From contig JAJEIQ010000076.1 in assembly GCA_022827905.1 (NCBI GenBank), positions 86,868-150,867 of the forward strand: DNA of 64,000 nucleotides. Direction: 5' to 3'. The DNA is from Pseudomonadales bacterium. Lineage in GTDB: Bacteria > Pseudomonadota > Gammaproteobacteria > Pseudomonadales > Azotimanducaceae. Positions 9,905 through 24,432 of this stretch are shown here, piece after piece. The position numbers were made by a program, and so were the translations under genes. Under the pieces are notes generated by a model. That model did not search any database and was not told the origin of the DNA. It was given only the letters and a program-made list of their open reading frames with translations. The first letter of the stretch is position 1. Every line of letters begins with the position of its first letter.

Positions 9905-9929
9905 GTTGCGAAAGCAGTCGTATTCCTAG

Positions 9930-10397
9930 GTGACCAGCGGCTTGGAACCAATCACGCTCAGAGCCATCACTGGGGAGAACCTGCACGCGGTTCTCGAACT
10001 CTCGGTCGCTGACCATCAACGCAAAATCTACCCACGCACCAACGCGCATTCAATTGCTGAAGCCCACTACCCAGCCGATGACGACGCTGTGTGGCTGAAG
10101 GCAATCTATGCAGGGGAAACTCCCGTAGGGCTCATATTGACATCAGAAGCAGAAGATCGGGGCGAGTACTTCTTGTGGCGGCTGATGATCGACCAGCGTT
10201 TCCAAGGCCGTGGTTACGGGAGGTGCGCCGTGCAGCTATTGATCGAGCGCATCCGGCAAACCGACAACCCGAAGGTCCTGATAACCAGTCATCTTCAAGC
10301 AAACTCGAATGCCGGCCGCCTTTATGAGCAGCTTGGCTTCGAATACACCGGAGAAAAGACCGGCGCCGACGAGCTTGAGCTTCGGTTGACCTTCTAG
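9930..10397 (+). CDS. GNAT family N-acetyltransferase
   Basis: This 155-residue protein is a Gcn5-related acetyltransferase. The acetyl-CoA pyrophosphate loop QGRGYG is at residues 92-97, preceded by the strand WRLMIDQRF, and the C-terminal part ANSNAGRLYEQLGFEYTG is typical of the fold. The pattern is close to spermidine- or aminoglycoside-type acetyltransferases, but the substrate is not predictable. The start is GTG with no strong ribosome site. Convergent with htpG, 44 bp apart. Confidence 0.85.
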   Translation: MTSGLEPITLRAITGENLHAVLELSVADHQRKIYPRTNAHSIAEAHYPADDDAVWLKAIYAGETPVGLILTSEAEDRGEYFLWRLMIDQRFQGRGYGRCAVQLLIERIRQTDNPKVLITSHLQANSNAGRLYEQLGFEYTGEKTGADELELRLTF

Positions 10398-10441
10398 GCC
10401 AAGCCCAGCCACACCTAAAGAGCCCGTCGGAGCCCTGGGCG

Positions 10442-12361
10442 TCAGCGCTCCAGCAGCTCCAGCAGCAGGCGGTTGATTCGGTTGACGTAGGCGGCGGCGT
10501 CCTGAAGGGCGTCGCCTTCCGCTAGGCTGGCTTGGTCGAACAGCACCAGCACCAGTTCGGCGAAGCGGTCCTCATCGCTTTCCTGGTCGAGGCGCTCGAG
10601 CAGTGGATGCTTGGCGTTGTACTCGAAGCTCGGCTTGGGTGGGGTGAAGGCTTGGCCCGTGGCCTCCATGATGCGCTGCATCTGCCTTCCCAAGGCAAAC
10701 TCGCCCTGCACCAGGCAGGCTGGCGAGTTGGTCAGTCGTGTCGAGGCTCGCACCGCCTCCACGCGATCGCCCAGAGCGGTCTTGATGCGTTCGGCGAGCG
10801 GGTCGTCGTCGGCATCTTCCTTGTCGGCATCCTTCTTCGAGTCCTCGTCGTCCTCGGTTTTGTCCGCGGCTTCCCCCGGCAGCACGAGGCCCGCCCGGGT
10901 GATGTCCTGAAACGCCTTGCCGTCAAATTCGGGGAGGTTCGACATCAGCCACTCATCGATGCGGTCGAACAGCAGCAGCACTTCGATGCCGCGTTCCCGG
11001 AAGATTTCCAAGTGCGGGCTGGAGCGGGCGTTCTCATAGCTGTCGGCAACGAGGTAGTAAATGCGCTCCTGGCCTTCCACAAAGCGTTCGACGTAATCCT
11101 TGAGGCCGACGTTCTTGGTGGCGTCCTCCCCGGTCGTGGAGGCGAAGCGCAACAGTCCGCTGTACAGCTCCCGGTTGGCGAACTCATCACCGGCGCCTTC
11201 CTTGATGACCTCCCCGAATTCGTCCCAAAACGCCTGGTAGTCCTCGGCTTCCTTCTTGGCCATGCCGTCCAAGGTGGTGAGCACCCGCTTGGTCAGCGCG
11301 GAGCGGATGCTGGCGACCCGTTCGTCCTGTTGCAACACCTCTCGGGAGACGTTGAGCGGCAAGTCGCTGGAGTCGACCACGCCCTTGACGAAGCGCAGGT
11401 AGAGCGGCAGGAATTGATCGGCGTCGTCCATGATGAACACGCGCTGCACGTAGAGCTTCAAGCCCCGCGGCGACTCCCGGTTCCAGAGGTCGAAGGGCGC
11501 GCGCTTGGGCAGGTACAGCAGGCTCGTGTACTCCAGCCGGCCCTCGACCCGGTTGTGGCTCCAGGACATTGGGTCCTCAAAGTCGTGGGATACGTGCTTG
11601 TAAAACTCGCGGTACTCCTCGTCGCTGATCTCCGAACGAGAGCGCGTCCATAGGGCAGTCGCCTCGTTGACGCTCTCCCATTCGGGTGCCTCCGGCGCCT
11701 TGTCAGCATCGTCCTCGCTGGCTGGTGCCTCCTTGACCATGCGCACTGGCACGCTGATGTGGTCGGAGTACTTGCGCACGAGGTTGCGCAGGCGGAATCC
11801 GTCGGCGAACTCCAGGGCGTCGTCGCGCAAGCGCAGCATCACCTGGGTGCCCCGCTCCGCTTCCGCCTCCTCCACGCTGTATTCATCCTCGCCCCGGGAG
11901 ACCCAGCGTACGCCCGCTTCGGCATCTGCCGCCCGGGTCAGCACTTCAACTTCCTCGGCGACGATGAAGGCGCTGTAGAAGCCAACCCCGAACTGGCCGA
12001 TCAGGGTGGCGTCCTTCTGCTGGTCGCCGCTCAACTGGCTCAGGAACTCCGCCGTGCCGGACTTGGCTATGGTGCCGAGATTGTCGATCACGTCCTGGCG
12101 GCTCATGCCGATGCCGTTGTCGGCTACGGTGAGGGTCTTGGCCTCCTTGTCAAAGGCCACCCGAATGGCGAAGTCGTTGTCCTCGCCCACCAGTTCCGGC
12201 TCGCTGATCGCCTTGAAGCGCAGACGGTCGATCGCATCCGATGCGTTGGAGATCAGTTCCCGCAGAAACACCTCCCGGTTGGAGTACAGGGAGTGAATCA
12301 TCAACTTCAGCAGTTGCTTGGCTTCGGTCTCGAAGCCGAAGGTCTCGGCTTGGGTGCTCAT
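10442..12361 (-). CDS. htpG: Molecular chaperone HtpG (Hsp90)
   Basis: HtpG is the bacterial Hsp90, a dimeric ATP-dependent cytosolic chaperone. The 639-residue length is standard. The N-terminal GHKL ATPase shows [39 protein letters not shown] and the lid glycines [11 protein letters not shown]; the middle domain has [11 protein letters not shown] and [15 protein letters not shown] charged acidic and lysine-rich linker ([17 protein letters not shown]) precedes the C-terminal dimerisation domain. It has its own heat-shock-type promoter at 12394-12422, so it is probably independent of the sucD operon upstream. Confidence 0.98.
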   Translation of the reverse strand: MSTQAETFGFETEAKQLLKLMIHSLYSNREVFLRELISNASDAIDRLRFKAISEPELVGEDNDFAIRVAFDKEAKTLTVADNGIGMSRQDVIDNLGTIAKSGTAEFLSQLSGDQQKDATLIGQFGVGFYSAFIVAEEVEVLTRAADAEAGVRWVSRGEDEYSVEEAEAERGTQVMLRLRDDALEFADGFRLRNLVRKYSDHISVPVRMVKEAPASEDDADKAPEAPEWESVNEATALWTRSRSEISDEEYREFYKHVSHDFEDPMSWSHNRVEGRLEYTSLLYLPKRAPFDLWNRESPRGLKLYVQRVFIMDDADQFLPLYLRFVKGVVDSSDLPLNVSREVLQQDERVASIRSALTKRVLTTLDGMAKKEAEDYQAFWDEFGEVIKEGAGDEFANRELYSGLLRFASTTGEDATKNVGLKDYVERFVEGQERIYYLVADSYENARSSPHLEIFRERGIEVLLLFDRIDEWLMSNLPEFDGKAFQDITRAGLVLPGEAADKTEDDEDSKKDADKEDADDDPLAERIKTALGDRVEAVRASTRLTNSPACLVQGEFALGRQMQRIMEATGQAFTPPKPSFEYNAKHPLLERLDQESDEDRFAELVLVLFDQASLAEGDALQDAAAYVNRINRLLLELLER

Positions 12362-12393
12362 GATGTGGGCTTAACGTGGCGGCGAAGGGGGCA

Positions 12394-12422
12394 ATATGGG
12401 GGCCAGTGGTCTGAAATCAAGC
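12394..12422 (-). promoter_or_regulatory. Heat-shock (sigma32-type) promoter of htpG
   Basis: Read on the minus strand, GCTTGAT (12416-12422) is followed after 14 bp by CCCCATAT (12394-12401). This matches the known RpoH pattern of CTTGAA, 13-15 bp, CCCCAT-T very closely. The predicted start point is about 25 nt ahead of the htpG ATG at 12361. htpG belongs to the RpoH regulon in Escherichia coli, so the assignment is consistent. Confidence 0.75.
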
Positions 12423-12471
12423 ATCCGACAACCGATTGCTCCCATCCCATGCCTCAGGATTGAGTAGAGCG

Positions 12472-17178
<4,707 letters not shown>

Positions 17179-17184
17179 GGCTCG

Positions 17185-20028
17185 TTACTCTACAGCCCCG
17201 AACAGCGCCTCGTGAACGAGCCGCTGCTGGCGTTCATTGTGCAGTTGCAGATAGCCTGCCGCCGGTGCCGCCGAAGCGTCCCGGCCAGCAAACTGGAGAA
17301 TCAGCGCCGGATCATGCTGCTGCATCACCCGCCGGGTGTGGTGTTGGCTGGGATACCAAGCCCCTTGGTTCATCGGCTCCTCCTGGCACCAAACGACTGC
17401 CTTGAGGTTCCGGTAAGGAGCCACCACTTGGGCAAGGTCATCCTCGGGATAGGGGTAGAGCTGTTCGATGCGCACGATGGCGACGTGCTCCGCGCCGGCG
17501 CTGCGGCGCGCTTCCAGCAACTCGTAGAACACCTTGCCGCTGCACAGCACCAGCCGCGTCACTTGACCCGGATCCAGATCGTCCACTTCCGGCAGCACCG
17601 TGTGGAACTGGCCGTCGTAGAGCTCCTCCAGCGCGGAGACCGCCTGCTTGTGCCGCAGCAGGCTCTTCGGCGTCAACGCCATTAAGGGCTTGCGCAAGGG
17701 CCGGATGGCTTGGCGGCGCAGCATGTGAAAGACTTGGGCGGGGGTACTGGGTACGCAAACCTGCATGTTGTGCTCTGCGCAGAGCTGCAGATAGCGTTCC
17801 AACCGTGCGGATGAATGTTCAGGGCCCGCGCCCTCATAGCCGTGGGGCAGCAGCATGGTCAGCCCGCACAAGCGCCCCCACTTGATTTCGCCCGATGAGA
17901 TGAACTGGTCAATCACCACCTGCGCACCGTTGGCGAAGTCGCCGAACTGCGCCTCCCAGACGATCAGTTCGTGGGGGGTGGTGGTGGCGTAGCCGTACTC
18001 GAAGGCCAGCACGGCCTCTTCCGAGAGCAGCGAATCGTAGATGTCGAAGTTGGTGGCCTCCGAGAGGTGGTTGAGCGGGATGTAACGCTTGCCGCCGTTT
18101 TGGTTGTACAGGCAGGCATGGCGGTGGGAGAACGTGCCGACCCCCACATCCTGGCCCGTAAGGCGCACGCCATGGCCCGCATCGACTAGGGTGCCGTAGG
18201 CCATGACCTCAGCGTAGCCCCAGTTCACGGGCCGCTCGCCCCGGGTCATTTCGTCGCGCTCGCGCATGGTCTTGGCCACTTGTCGCTGCAACTCGAAGCC
18301 GTCCGGCAGTTGGGTCAGGCGCTCGGCCACGTCGATGAACCGCTTCTTGGGCACCCGGGTGTCGGCGGCTGCGGTCCAACGATGGCCGAGGAATGGACGC
18401 CAGTCCACGAACAGGCTTTGGTCCGGTTCATGGACGATGGAGAGCGCCACGTGGCCGCTGCTCTCCAGCGTGTTGCGGTACTGCTCCGCCGTTTCCGCGG
18501 CCTCGGCAGCGCTGACCACCTCCTCTTCGATCAGCTTTTCGACGTAGCGCTCACGGGTGGTCGGCAGGGCGCGGATGCGGGAGTACATCAGCGGCTGGGT
18601 CTTCATCGGCTCCTCGGCCTCATTATGCCCCCGGCGGCGGTAGCAGACGATGTCGATGACCACATCCTTGCGGAACCGCATACGGTAGTCGGCGGCCAGC
18701 TTGGTGACGAACACCACCGCCTCGGGGTCATCGCCGTTGACGTGGAAGATGGGCGCCTTGACGATCTTGGCGATCTCGGTGCAATACTCCGCCGAGCGGG
18801 CGTCATCACGGCGGTTGGTGGTGAAGCCGATTTGGTTGTTGACGATGATGTGGACCGTGCCGCCGGTCTTGAAGCCCCGGGTCTGGGACATCTGGAAGGT
18901 CTCCATGACCACCCCTTGGCCGGCGAAGGCGGCGTCGCCGTGGATCAGGATGGGCGCTACGAGATCGCCGGCGTAGTCACGTCGCCGATCCTGGCGGGCG
19001 CGCACGGAACCCTCGACCACGGGGCCGACGATTTCCAAATGGGAGGGATTGAAGGCCAAGGCTAGGTGCATCTCCCCGCCGGGGGTCATGACGTTGGTCG
19101 AAAAGCCTTGATGGTACTTGACGTCCCCGGAACCGGATTCCACGGACACCTTGCCGTCGAACTCATCGAACAAATCCCAGGGATCCTTGCCGAGAATGTT
19201 GACCAGCACGTTCAGGCGGCCGCGGTGCGCCATGCCGACGACGCTTTCCAGCACGCCGTGCCCGCCCAATCTCTGCAGCAGTTCGTGCAGGCAGGGAATC
19301 AAGGACTCGCCGCCTTCCAAGCCAAACCGCTTGGTGCCGGGGTAGCGGCCGTGCAGGTACTTCTCGAGGCCTTCGGCGGCGGTCAGCCGCTCCAATATGG
19401 ACCGTTTCTCCGCCGGGCTTAGAGGCGCCTCGGAACGCACGGACTCCAGGCGCTCCCGCACCCAGAGCTGTTCGGTGGCCTGCAGGATGTGCATGTACTC
19501 GACGCCGATGCTGCGACAGTAGGTCATCTCCAGGGTTTCGACGATTTCCCTGAGCTTGGCTGCCCCGTCCCAATAGCGCAGGATGTCGGTGTTGAATATC
19601 TCCTCCGACTCGGCTGCGGACAGACCGTGGTAGGCCAAGTCGAGCACCGGCATGAGCGGGCGCTCCATCATGTCCAGTGGATCGATCCTGGCCTTCTTGT
19701 GGCCACGCAGCCGATAGGCGGTGACTAAATCGTGAACGCGCATCTGCTTGCGTTCGTGTTCGCTTTCGACGGCGGCGCTTTGCTTTTCCGGGCGCGCCTT
19801 CAAGCGGTTGCGGCCGATGCGCTCGAAGTGCGCGATCACCCCACTGTGCGGAATCTCGGCCTCGGGGTCCGGTTGGGCCGACGGCAGGTCTCCGAAGAAA
19901 GCCCGCCACTGCAGCGGCACGCTGTCCGGGGCGGAAAGCCAAGCCTCGTACATGGCTTCGATGTAGGCCGCATTGACGCCCGCCAGATGCGAGCTGGCGC
20001 GCATGCGTTCAAGGTAGGATTCCGCCAT
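17185..20028 (-). CDS. sucA: 2-oxoglutarate dehydrogenase E1 component
   Basis: SucA is the thiamine-diphosphate-dependent decarboxylase of the complex. The 947-residue length is typical. The N-terminus has the E1o binding helix (SYLERMRASSHLAGVNAAYIE) and FDEFDGK later on; the ThDP/metal site is in GDAAFAGQGVVMETFQMS with VNNQIGFTT. The transketolase-like C-terminal half has FGDFANGAQVVIDQFISSGE and LLPHGYEGAGPEHSSAR. It starts 12 bp after sdhB and is followed by sucB after 6 bp, consistent with one transcript. Confidence 0.97.
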   Translation of the reverse strand: MAESYLERMRASSHLAGVNAAYIEAMYEAWLSAPDSVPLQWRAFFGDLPSAQPDPEAEIPHSGVIAHFERIGRNRLKARPEKQSAAVESEHERKQMRVHDLVTAYRLRGHKKARIDPLDMMERPLMPVLDLAYHGLSAAESEEIFNTDILRYWDGAAKLREIVETLEMTYCRSIGVEYMHILQATEQLWVRERLESVRSEAPLSPAEKRSILERLTAAEGLEKYLHGRYPGTKRFGLEGGESLIPCLHELLQRLGGHGVLESVVGMAHRGRLNVLVNILGKDPWDLFDEFDGKVSVESGSGDVKYHQGFSTNVMTPGGEMHLALAFNPSHLEIVGPVVEGSVRARQDRRRDYAGDLVAPILIHGDAAFAGQGVVMETFQMSQTRGFKTGGTVHIIVNNQIGFTTNRRDDARSAEYCTEIAKIVKAPIFHVNGDDPEAVVFVTKLAADYRMRFRKDVVIDIVCYRRRGHNEAEEPMKTQPLMYSRIRALPTTRERYVEKLIEEEVVSAAEAAETAEQYRNTLESSGHVALSIVHEPDQSLFVDWRPFLGHRWTAAADTRVPKKRFIDVAERLTQLPDGFELQRQVAKTMRERDEMTRGERPVNWGYAEVMAYGTLVDAGHGVRLTGQDVGVGTFSHRHACLYNQNGGKRYIPLNHLSEATNFDIYDSLLSEEAVLAFEYGYATTTPHELIVWEAQFGDFANGAQVVIDQFISSGEIKWGRLCGLTMLLPHGYEGAGPEHSSARLERYLQLCAEHNMQVCVPSTPAQVFHMLRRQAIRPLRKPLMALTPKSLLRHKQAVSALEELYDGQFHTVLPEVDDLDPGQVTRLVLCSGKVFYELLEARRSAGAEHVAIVRIEQLYPYPEDDLAQVVAPYRNLKAVVWCQEEPMNQGAWYPSQHHTRRVMQQHDPALILQFAGRDASAAPAAGYLQLHNERQQRLVHEALFGAVE

Positions 20029-20040
20029 GGACTGGCGCGC

Positions 20041-20745
20041 CTAGGTACCCTGCCTCACTAGGAGACCGCGAATCTTGCCGATCGCCCGGGTCGGATTCAG
20101 GCCCTTGGGGCAGACGTTGACGCAGTTCATGATGCCTCTGCAGCGGAACACGCTGAACGGATCCTCAAGATCCCGCAAACGCTCGGCGCTGGCTGTGTCG
20201 CGGCTGTCGGCCAGAAAGCGGTAGGCCTGCAGCAGGCCGGCGGGGCCGACGAACTTGTCGGGGTTCCACCAGAACGATGGGCAGGCGGTTGAGCAGCAGC
20301 CACATAGGATGCACTCGTAGAGGCCGTCGAGCTCAGCCCGCTCCTCGGGGGATTGCAGGCGCTCCTGGGCCGGCGGCGGCTGGTCGTTGATGAGATAGGG
20401 CCGCACTTTCTCGAACTGGTCGAAGAACTGGCTCATGTCCACCACGAGGTCGCGGATCACCGGCAGCCCCGGCAAGGGCCTGAGCGCCAGCTTGCCGCGC
20501 TTGGCCACTTGGGAAACGGGCGTGATGCAGGCGAGGCCATTCAGGCCATTCATGTTGATGCCGTCGGAACCGCAGACGCCCTCGCGGCAGGATCGGCGGT
20601 AGGACAGGGATGGATCCTGCTCCTTCAGGCGCTCGAGCAAGTCGAGGACCATCAATTCCTTGCCTTCGGGCAAATCAATGCTCATGTCCCGCATTTGCGG
20701 GGCCTCGTCCACATCCGGGTCGTATCGATAAACGCTGACCTGCAT
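20041..20745 (-). CDS. sdhB: Succinate dehydrogenase iron-sulfur subunit
   Basis: SdhB passes electrons from FAD to quinone through three iron-sulfur clusters. I start it at the ATG at 20745 (GGA upstream), giving 234 residues; a longer start adds 14 charged residues. The [2Fe-2S] ligands are in SCREGVCGSDGINMNG with Cys53, Cys58, an aspartate at the third position as in E. coli, and Cys73 (LACIT). The C-terminal clusters use CILCGCCSTACPS and CRGIMNCVNVCPKGL. A 75-nt gap separates it from sdhA. Confidence 0.96.
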   Translation of the reverse strand: MQVSVYRYDPDVDEAPQMRDMSIDLPEGKELMVLDLLERLKEQDPSLSYRRSCREGVCGSDGINMNGLNGLACITPVSQVAKRGKLALRPLPGLPVIRDLVVDMSQFFDQFEKVRPYLINDQPPPAQERLQSPEERAELDGLYECILCGCCSTACPSFWWNPDKFVGPAGLLQAYRFLADSRDTASAERLRDLEDPFSVFRCRGIMNCVNVCPKGLNPTRAIGKIRGLLVRQGT

Positions 20746-20820
20746 TGGGCGCTTCCTTGGTTTCTCTTGTGGATCTCTGCTGCTCAATTCAGCCTGTGGC
20801 GCCCGATGCGCCCCAAAGGC

Positions 20821-22593
20821 CTAATACCTGCGTTCCATCGGCTCAAAGACCGGCACGGTGGCGGGCTCAAAGTTCACCGCCCGCTTGGCCACCCGCTCAT
20901 CATCCGGGAAATACAGGGAGTGGCACAACCAGTTTTCATCATCGCGTTGCTGATGGTCCTCGCGGGCATGGGCACCCCGGCTTTCCCGGCGGGCTTCGGC
21001 GGCGACGGCGGTGGCGTAGGCGACCTCCAACAGGTTGTCGAGTTCGAGGGCCTCAAGGCGGGCGGTGTTGAAGGCGTTGCTCTTGTCGGGCAGGTGCGCA
21101 TTGCCGATGCGCTCGCGCAAGCCCTTAAGGGATTCGATGCCCCTTCGCATGTGCTTTTCGGTGCGGAACACCCCAAAGCTCGTCTGCATGCAGTTCTGCA
21201 ATTCCCGCTTCAGCGCGGCAACGCTCTCCCCGGAGGTGGAGGCGTTCCACCGGGCGAGCCGTGCGGATGCCGCCTCAAGGTCTGATTCGCTAGCCTCCCG
21301 AGCGCTGATGCCTTGGCGCACCGCTTGTTCGATGTGCAGCCCGGCGGCGCGCCCGAAGACGATCAAGTCAAGCAATGAGTTGCCGCCCAGCCGATTGGCG
21401 CCATGCACCGAGACGCAGGCCGCCTCGCCAGCGGCATACAGCCCCTCGATGGCCTGGTCCCGCCCCGCTTCATCCTGAGTCAGCGCTTGGCCGCGCACCT
21501 GGGTGGGAATGCCGCCCATCATGTAGTGGCAAGTCGGCACGACGGGAATCGGCTGGCGGACCGGATCAACATGGGCAAAGGTGCGCGACAGCTCCAAAAT
21601 GCCGGGCAGGCGGCTGTTGAGCACCGTCTCGCCAAGGTGGTCGAGCTTGAGCAGCACGTGGTCCCCGGCCTCGCCGCAGCCGCGCCCCTCGATAAGCTCG
21701 ATGATCATGGAGCGGGCGACCACGTCCCGGCCGGCGAGATCCTTGGCGGTTGGTGCGTAGCGCTCCATGAAACGCTCGCCATCCTTGTTGATCAGGTAGC
21801 CGCCCTCCCCGCGACAGCCTTCGGTGACCAGCACCCCGGCACCGGCGATGCCGGTGGGATGGAACTGCCACATTTCGATGTCCTGCACCGGAAAGCCGGC
21901 GCGCAACGCCATGCCGACGCCGTCGCCGGTGTTCATCAGCGCGTTGGTGGTGCTCGCGTAGATGCGCCCGGCACCACCAGTGGCCAACACCGTCGCCCGG
22001 GAGGCCACATAAACCACATCGCCGGTCTCGATCTCGATGGCAATGACCCCGGCCACGGCGCCGTCCTGGTTCTTCACCAAATCAACGGCGAACCATTCGT
22101 TCAGAAAGGTGGCGCCGCTTTTGACGTTGGCCTGGTAGAGGGTGTGCAGCAGCGCATGACCGGTGCGGTCGGCGGCGGCGCAGGTGCGGGCTGCCTGCCC
22201 ACCCTTGCCGTAGTCCTTCGACTGGCCGCCGAACGGGCGCTGATAGATGCGGCCTGATTCCGTGCGCGAGAACGGCAGGCCCATGTGCTCCAATTCGAAG
22301 ACCGCTTGGGGGCCTTCGCTGCACATGTACTCGATGGCGTCCTGATCGCCGATGTAGTCCGATCCCTTGACGGTGTCGTACATGTGCCAGCGCCAGTCGT
22401 CGTCCGGATCCTCGCTGGCGATGGCGCAGGTGATGCCGCCTTGGGCGGACACCGTGTGCGAGCGGGTGGGGAACACCTTGGAGATGACCGCCGTCTTGAG
22501 CCCGGATTGCGCGAGCTCAAGGGCGGCCCGCAAGCCAGCGCCGCCGCCGCCGACGATGAGGCCATCGAATTCCAGTTTGCGCAGCGCAGCCAT
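20821..22593 (-). CDS. sdhA: Succinate dehydrogenase flavoprotein subunit
   Basis: SdhA oxidises succinate to fumarate with covalently bound FAD. From the ATG at 22593 the product has 590 residues. Visible are the FAD loop [18 protein letters not shown], the FAD-linking histidine in [11 protein letters not shown] (His46), the substrate-site stretch [19 protein letters not shown], the HYMMGGIPT motif and [19 protein letters not shown]. An in-frame extension to 22854 overlaps sdhD and is not the real start. The sdhD stop is 4 bp upstream. Confidence 0.97.
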   Translation of the reverse strand: MAALRKLEFDGLIVGGGGAGLRAALELAQSGLKTAVISKVFPTRSHTVSAQGGITCAIASEDPDDDWRWHMYDTVKGSDYIGDQDAIEYMCSEGPQAVFELEHMGLPFSRTESGRIYQRPFGGQSKDYGKGGQAARTCAAADRTGHALLHTLYQANVKSGATFLNEWFAVDLVKNQDGAVAGVIAIEIETGDVVYVASRATVLATGGAGRIYASTTNALMNTGDGVGMALRAGFPVQDIEMWQFHPTGIAGAGVLVTEGCRGEGGYLINKDGERFMERYAPTAKDLAGRDVVARSMIIELIEGRGCGEAGDHVLLKLDHLGETVLNSRLPGILELSRTFAHVDPVRQPIPVVPTCHYMMGGIPTQVRGQALTQDEAGRDQAIEGLYAAGEAACVSVHGANRLGGNSLLDLIVFGRAAGLHIEQAVRQGISAREASESDLEAASARLARWNASTSGESVAALKRELQNCMQTSFGVFRTEKHMRRGIESLKGLRERIGNAHLPDKSNAFNTARLEALELDNLLEVAYATAVAAEARRESRGAHAREDHQQRDDENWLCHSLYFPDDERVAKRAVNFEPATVPVFEPMERRY

Positions 22594-22597
22594 GGCC

Positions 22598-22969
22598 CTA
22601 CCCCGGCAGCATCCAGAAGAGCCGAATGCCCCACCAAACGTAGATGAACAGCAGCAGTGCGCAGCCCACTTGGTAAGCCATGCGCAAGACCACCGCCCGG
22701 GCGCCGAAGTAGTGCGGCCTGATGTAGTCCGTGCCGACCGTCCACAAACCGACCCAGCCATGGGCGGCGGTGGAGAGAACCGCCAAAACGCTGAACGCGC
22801 GCATTGATGCTGAACCAAAAAACTCGACCAATTGGCGATGATCCAAGCCGTCATTGACGAGGAAGAAACTCAGTAGGCATAGGGTGTAGAGCGCCAGCAC
22901 CACTGCGCTTAAGCGTTGGATCAGGAAGTCCGCCAAGCCGCTGCGCGCCAAGGAAGTGACCTGGGTCAC
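22598..22969 (-). CDS. sdhD: Succinate dehydrogenase membrane anchor, SdhD
   Basis: SdhD is one of the two heme- and quinone-binding membrane anchors. The GTG at 22969 overlaps the sdhC stop (GTGA) and gives 123 residues with three hydrophobic helices. The heme-region histidine and quinone-site tyrosine are recognisable in [16 protein letters not shown] (His70, Tyr82). A longer frame reaches 23131 but runs through sdhC. Confidence 0.92.
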   Translation of the reverse strand: MTQVTSLARSGLADFLIQRLSAVVLALYTLCLLSFFLVNDGLDHRQLVEFFGSASMRAFSVLAVLSTAAHGWVGLWTVGTDYIRPHYFGARAVVLRMAYQVGCALLLFIYVWWGIRLFWMLPG

Positions 22970-23340
22970 CACAACCAAGCCCCCAGCAGGACGGCAGCCG
23001 CTCCGGTCGCGGCGAAGACCAGCCAAGAGGCGCGCTTGGCCGCAGCAAAGCCATCCCCAACATGCACGTCGAGCAGCAGATGCTTGATGCCAGCCAACAG
23101 ATGGTAGGCCAACAAGGCAAGCACGCTCCACAGGGCCAATTTGGGGAGCGTCATGGCCAGCAAGCTCCCCGCCCGCTCAAAACCCGCCTCGGACGAAAGC
23201 GCCAGATCAAGCAGGTAAAGCAGGTAGGCAAAGCCGAGGAACAGCGCCATGCCGGAAATCCGATGGGCGATGGAGGCGATGGCGGTTACCGGCCAACGGA
23301 ACCGGGCCAGCGATAGACTGATTGGACGTTCGGGCCTCAT
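22966..23340 (-). CDS. sdhC: Succinate dehydrogenase cytochrome b556 subunit
   Basis: SdhC anchors complex II and ligates heme b. From the ATG at 23340 the product has 124 residues, starting with the family pattern RPERPISLSLARFRWPVTA then SIAHRISG (residues 24-30), three helices, and the heme histidine in GIKHLLLDVH (His87). This is the first gene of the sdh-suc operon; its promoter is at 23484-23512. Confidence 0.94.
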   Translation of the reverse strand: MRPERPISLSLARFRWPVTAIASIAHRISGMALFLGFAYLLYLLDLALSSEAGFERAGSLLAMTLPKLALWSVLALLAYHLLAGIKHLLLDVHVGDGFAAAKRASWLVFAATGAAAVLLGAWLW

Positions 23341-23483
23341 AAACCAAGTGCTTTGTCGTTCCAAAAAAACGGGGAACCTGCCAAGGCCCACGCCGACATG
23401 GCGCGCCGCCTGTTATGGCGACCGGTTCCATTCCGGCCCGCTCATTGGCTGTTGACCGGCCCGGATTGATCCGGTGACGGAAG

Positions 23484-23512
23484 ATTCTAGTCCCAGCACT
23501 CCGGTTTGCCAA
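23484..23512 (-). promoter_or_regulatory. Sigma70-type promoter of the sdhCDAB-sucAB-lpd-sucCD operon
   Basis: On the minus strand TTGGCA (23507-23512) and TAGAAT (23484-23489) are separated by exactly 17 bp. Each box is one mismatch from consensus. The start point would be near 23477, leaving a leader of about 137 nt before sdhC at 23340, long enough for post-transcriptional control. No terminator is visible between this site and sucD. Confidence 0.65.
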
Positions 23513-23522
23513 CAGAACCTGG

Positions 23523-24317
23523 CTACTGCAATTCGTGAACCAGTGGCGCGGGCAGCATGGACATGCCGCCATCGATGACGAACTCCTGGGCGGTGATGAA
23601 GGCGGACTCGTCCGACGCCAGGAACACCACCAAGTCAGCAATGTTCTTTGGTGCGCCCAAGACGCCCGCCTCCGCTGGGAGCGGCCCCTCAGGCACTGGG
23701 GGAACGTCCGCTTCGCCGTCGCCCGTCGGCGCGCCGAAGTTTTGCACCATCGGCGTGTTGATGACCCCGGGATGAATTGAGTTGCATCGAATCCGGTACC
23801 CGGACTCCAAGCAGTGGGCGGCAATGGAGCGGGTCATGCCCTCGATGGCGCCCTTGGCGGCGGCGTAGCTGATCACGCCGCTGTAGGCGAGCTTGGAGAC
23901 CACCGACGCCATGTTGATGATGGAACCGCCGCCACTGGCCGCCATGAGCGGGATGGCGTACTTGCTGCCGAGGAAGGTGCCGTCGGCGCTCACGGCGAGT
24001 TGCGCTTGGTATTGGGCGTAGGTCTGGCTCTCGATGCTGCCGGGCAGCACGATGCCGGCGTTGTTGACCAGAACGTGCAGGGCGCCGAATTCGCCCTTGA
24101 TCTGGTCGATGATCGCCTGCCAGCGCGCTTCGTCGGTGACATCCTGCTGCTTGAAGACTGCGCCAATGTCGTTTGCGACCGCTTTGCCACCGGTCTCGTC
24201 AACATCGGTCAGCACCACCTGCGCCCCTTCGGCGGCGAGCGCCCGAGCGTCGGCTTCGCCAAGGCCCTTGGCGCCGCCTGTGACCAGCGCCACCTTTCCT
24301 GCCACACGTCCTGTCAT
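23523..24317 (-). CDS. Short-chain dehydrogenase/reductase (SDR)
   Basis: A classical NAD(P)-dependent SDR of 264 residues from the ATG at 24317, which has GGGAG about 9 nt upstream. The cofactor loop is TGGAKGLG (residues 13-20), LVNNAG is present, and the catalytic serine/tyrosine/lysine lie in SVVSKLAYSGVISYAAAKGA. Asp in LTDVDE after the second strand suggests NAD+ preference. The end (GQEF-like AQEFVIDGGMSM) is typical. Substrate unknown; divergent from a metallo-hydrolase gene with overlapping promoters between them. Confidence 0.9.
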   Translation of the reverse strand: MTGRVAGKVALVTGGAKGLGEADARALAAEGAQVVLTDVDETGGKAVANDIGAVFKQQDVTDEARWQAIIDQIKGEFGALHVLVNNAGIVLPGSIESQTYAQYQAQLAVSADGTFLGSKYAIPLMAASGGGSIINMASVVSKLAYSGVISYAAAKGAIEGMTRSIAAHCLESGYRIRCNSIHPGVINTPMVQNFGAPTGDGEADVPPVPEGPLPAEAGVLGAPKNIADLVVFLASDESAFITAQEFVIDGGMSMLPAPLVHELQ

Positions 24318-24352
24318 CGCCGTAACTCCCAAGTTTCCGCAGTAAAGGACCA

Positions 24353-24381
24353 ATTATCTGGTCAAAGTGAGACAGACGCAA
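24353..24381 (-). promoter_or_regulatory. Candidate promoter of the SDR gene
   Basis: Minus-strand TTGCGT (24376-24381) and GATAAT (24353-24358) with a 17-bp spacer. The -10 box differs from consensus at one position; the -35 box is weak. It overlaps the promoter on the other strand, so the two genes may compete or be co-regulated. Confidence 0.4.
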
Positions 24382-24399
24382 AAGGCGCTAGGGTATAAT
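24369..24399 (+). promoter_or_regulatory. Candidate promoter of the metallo-hydrolase gene at 24433
   Basis: A perfect TATAAT lies at 24394-24399, with GAGACA (24369-24374) 19 bp upstream as a weak -35 box. Transcription would start about 27 nt before the ATG at 24433. A T-rich run (TTTTTCGTCTTTTTT) follows the -10 box. Confidence 0.5.
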
Positions 24400-24432
24400 T
24401 TTTCGTCTTTTTTCCCTCAAGCCGAACTCCGT

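Noticed and set aside
10398..10441. Terminator between the GNAT gene and htpG
   Set aside because: No stable stem with a T tract could be drawn in the 44-bp gap.
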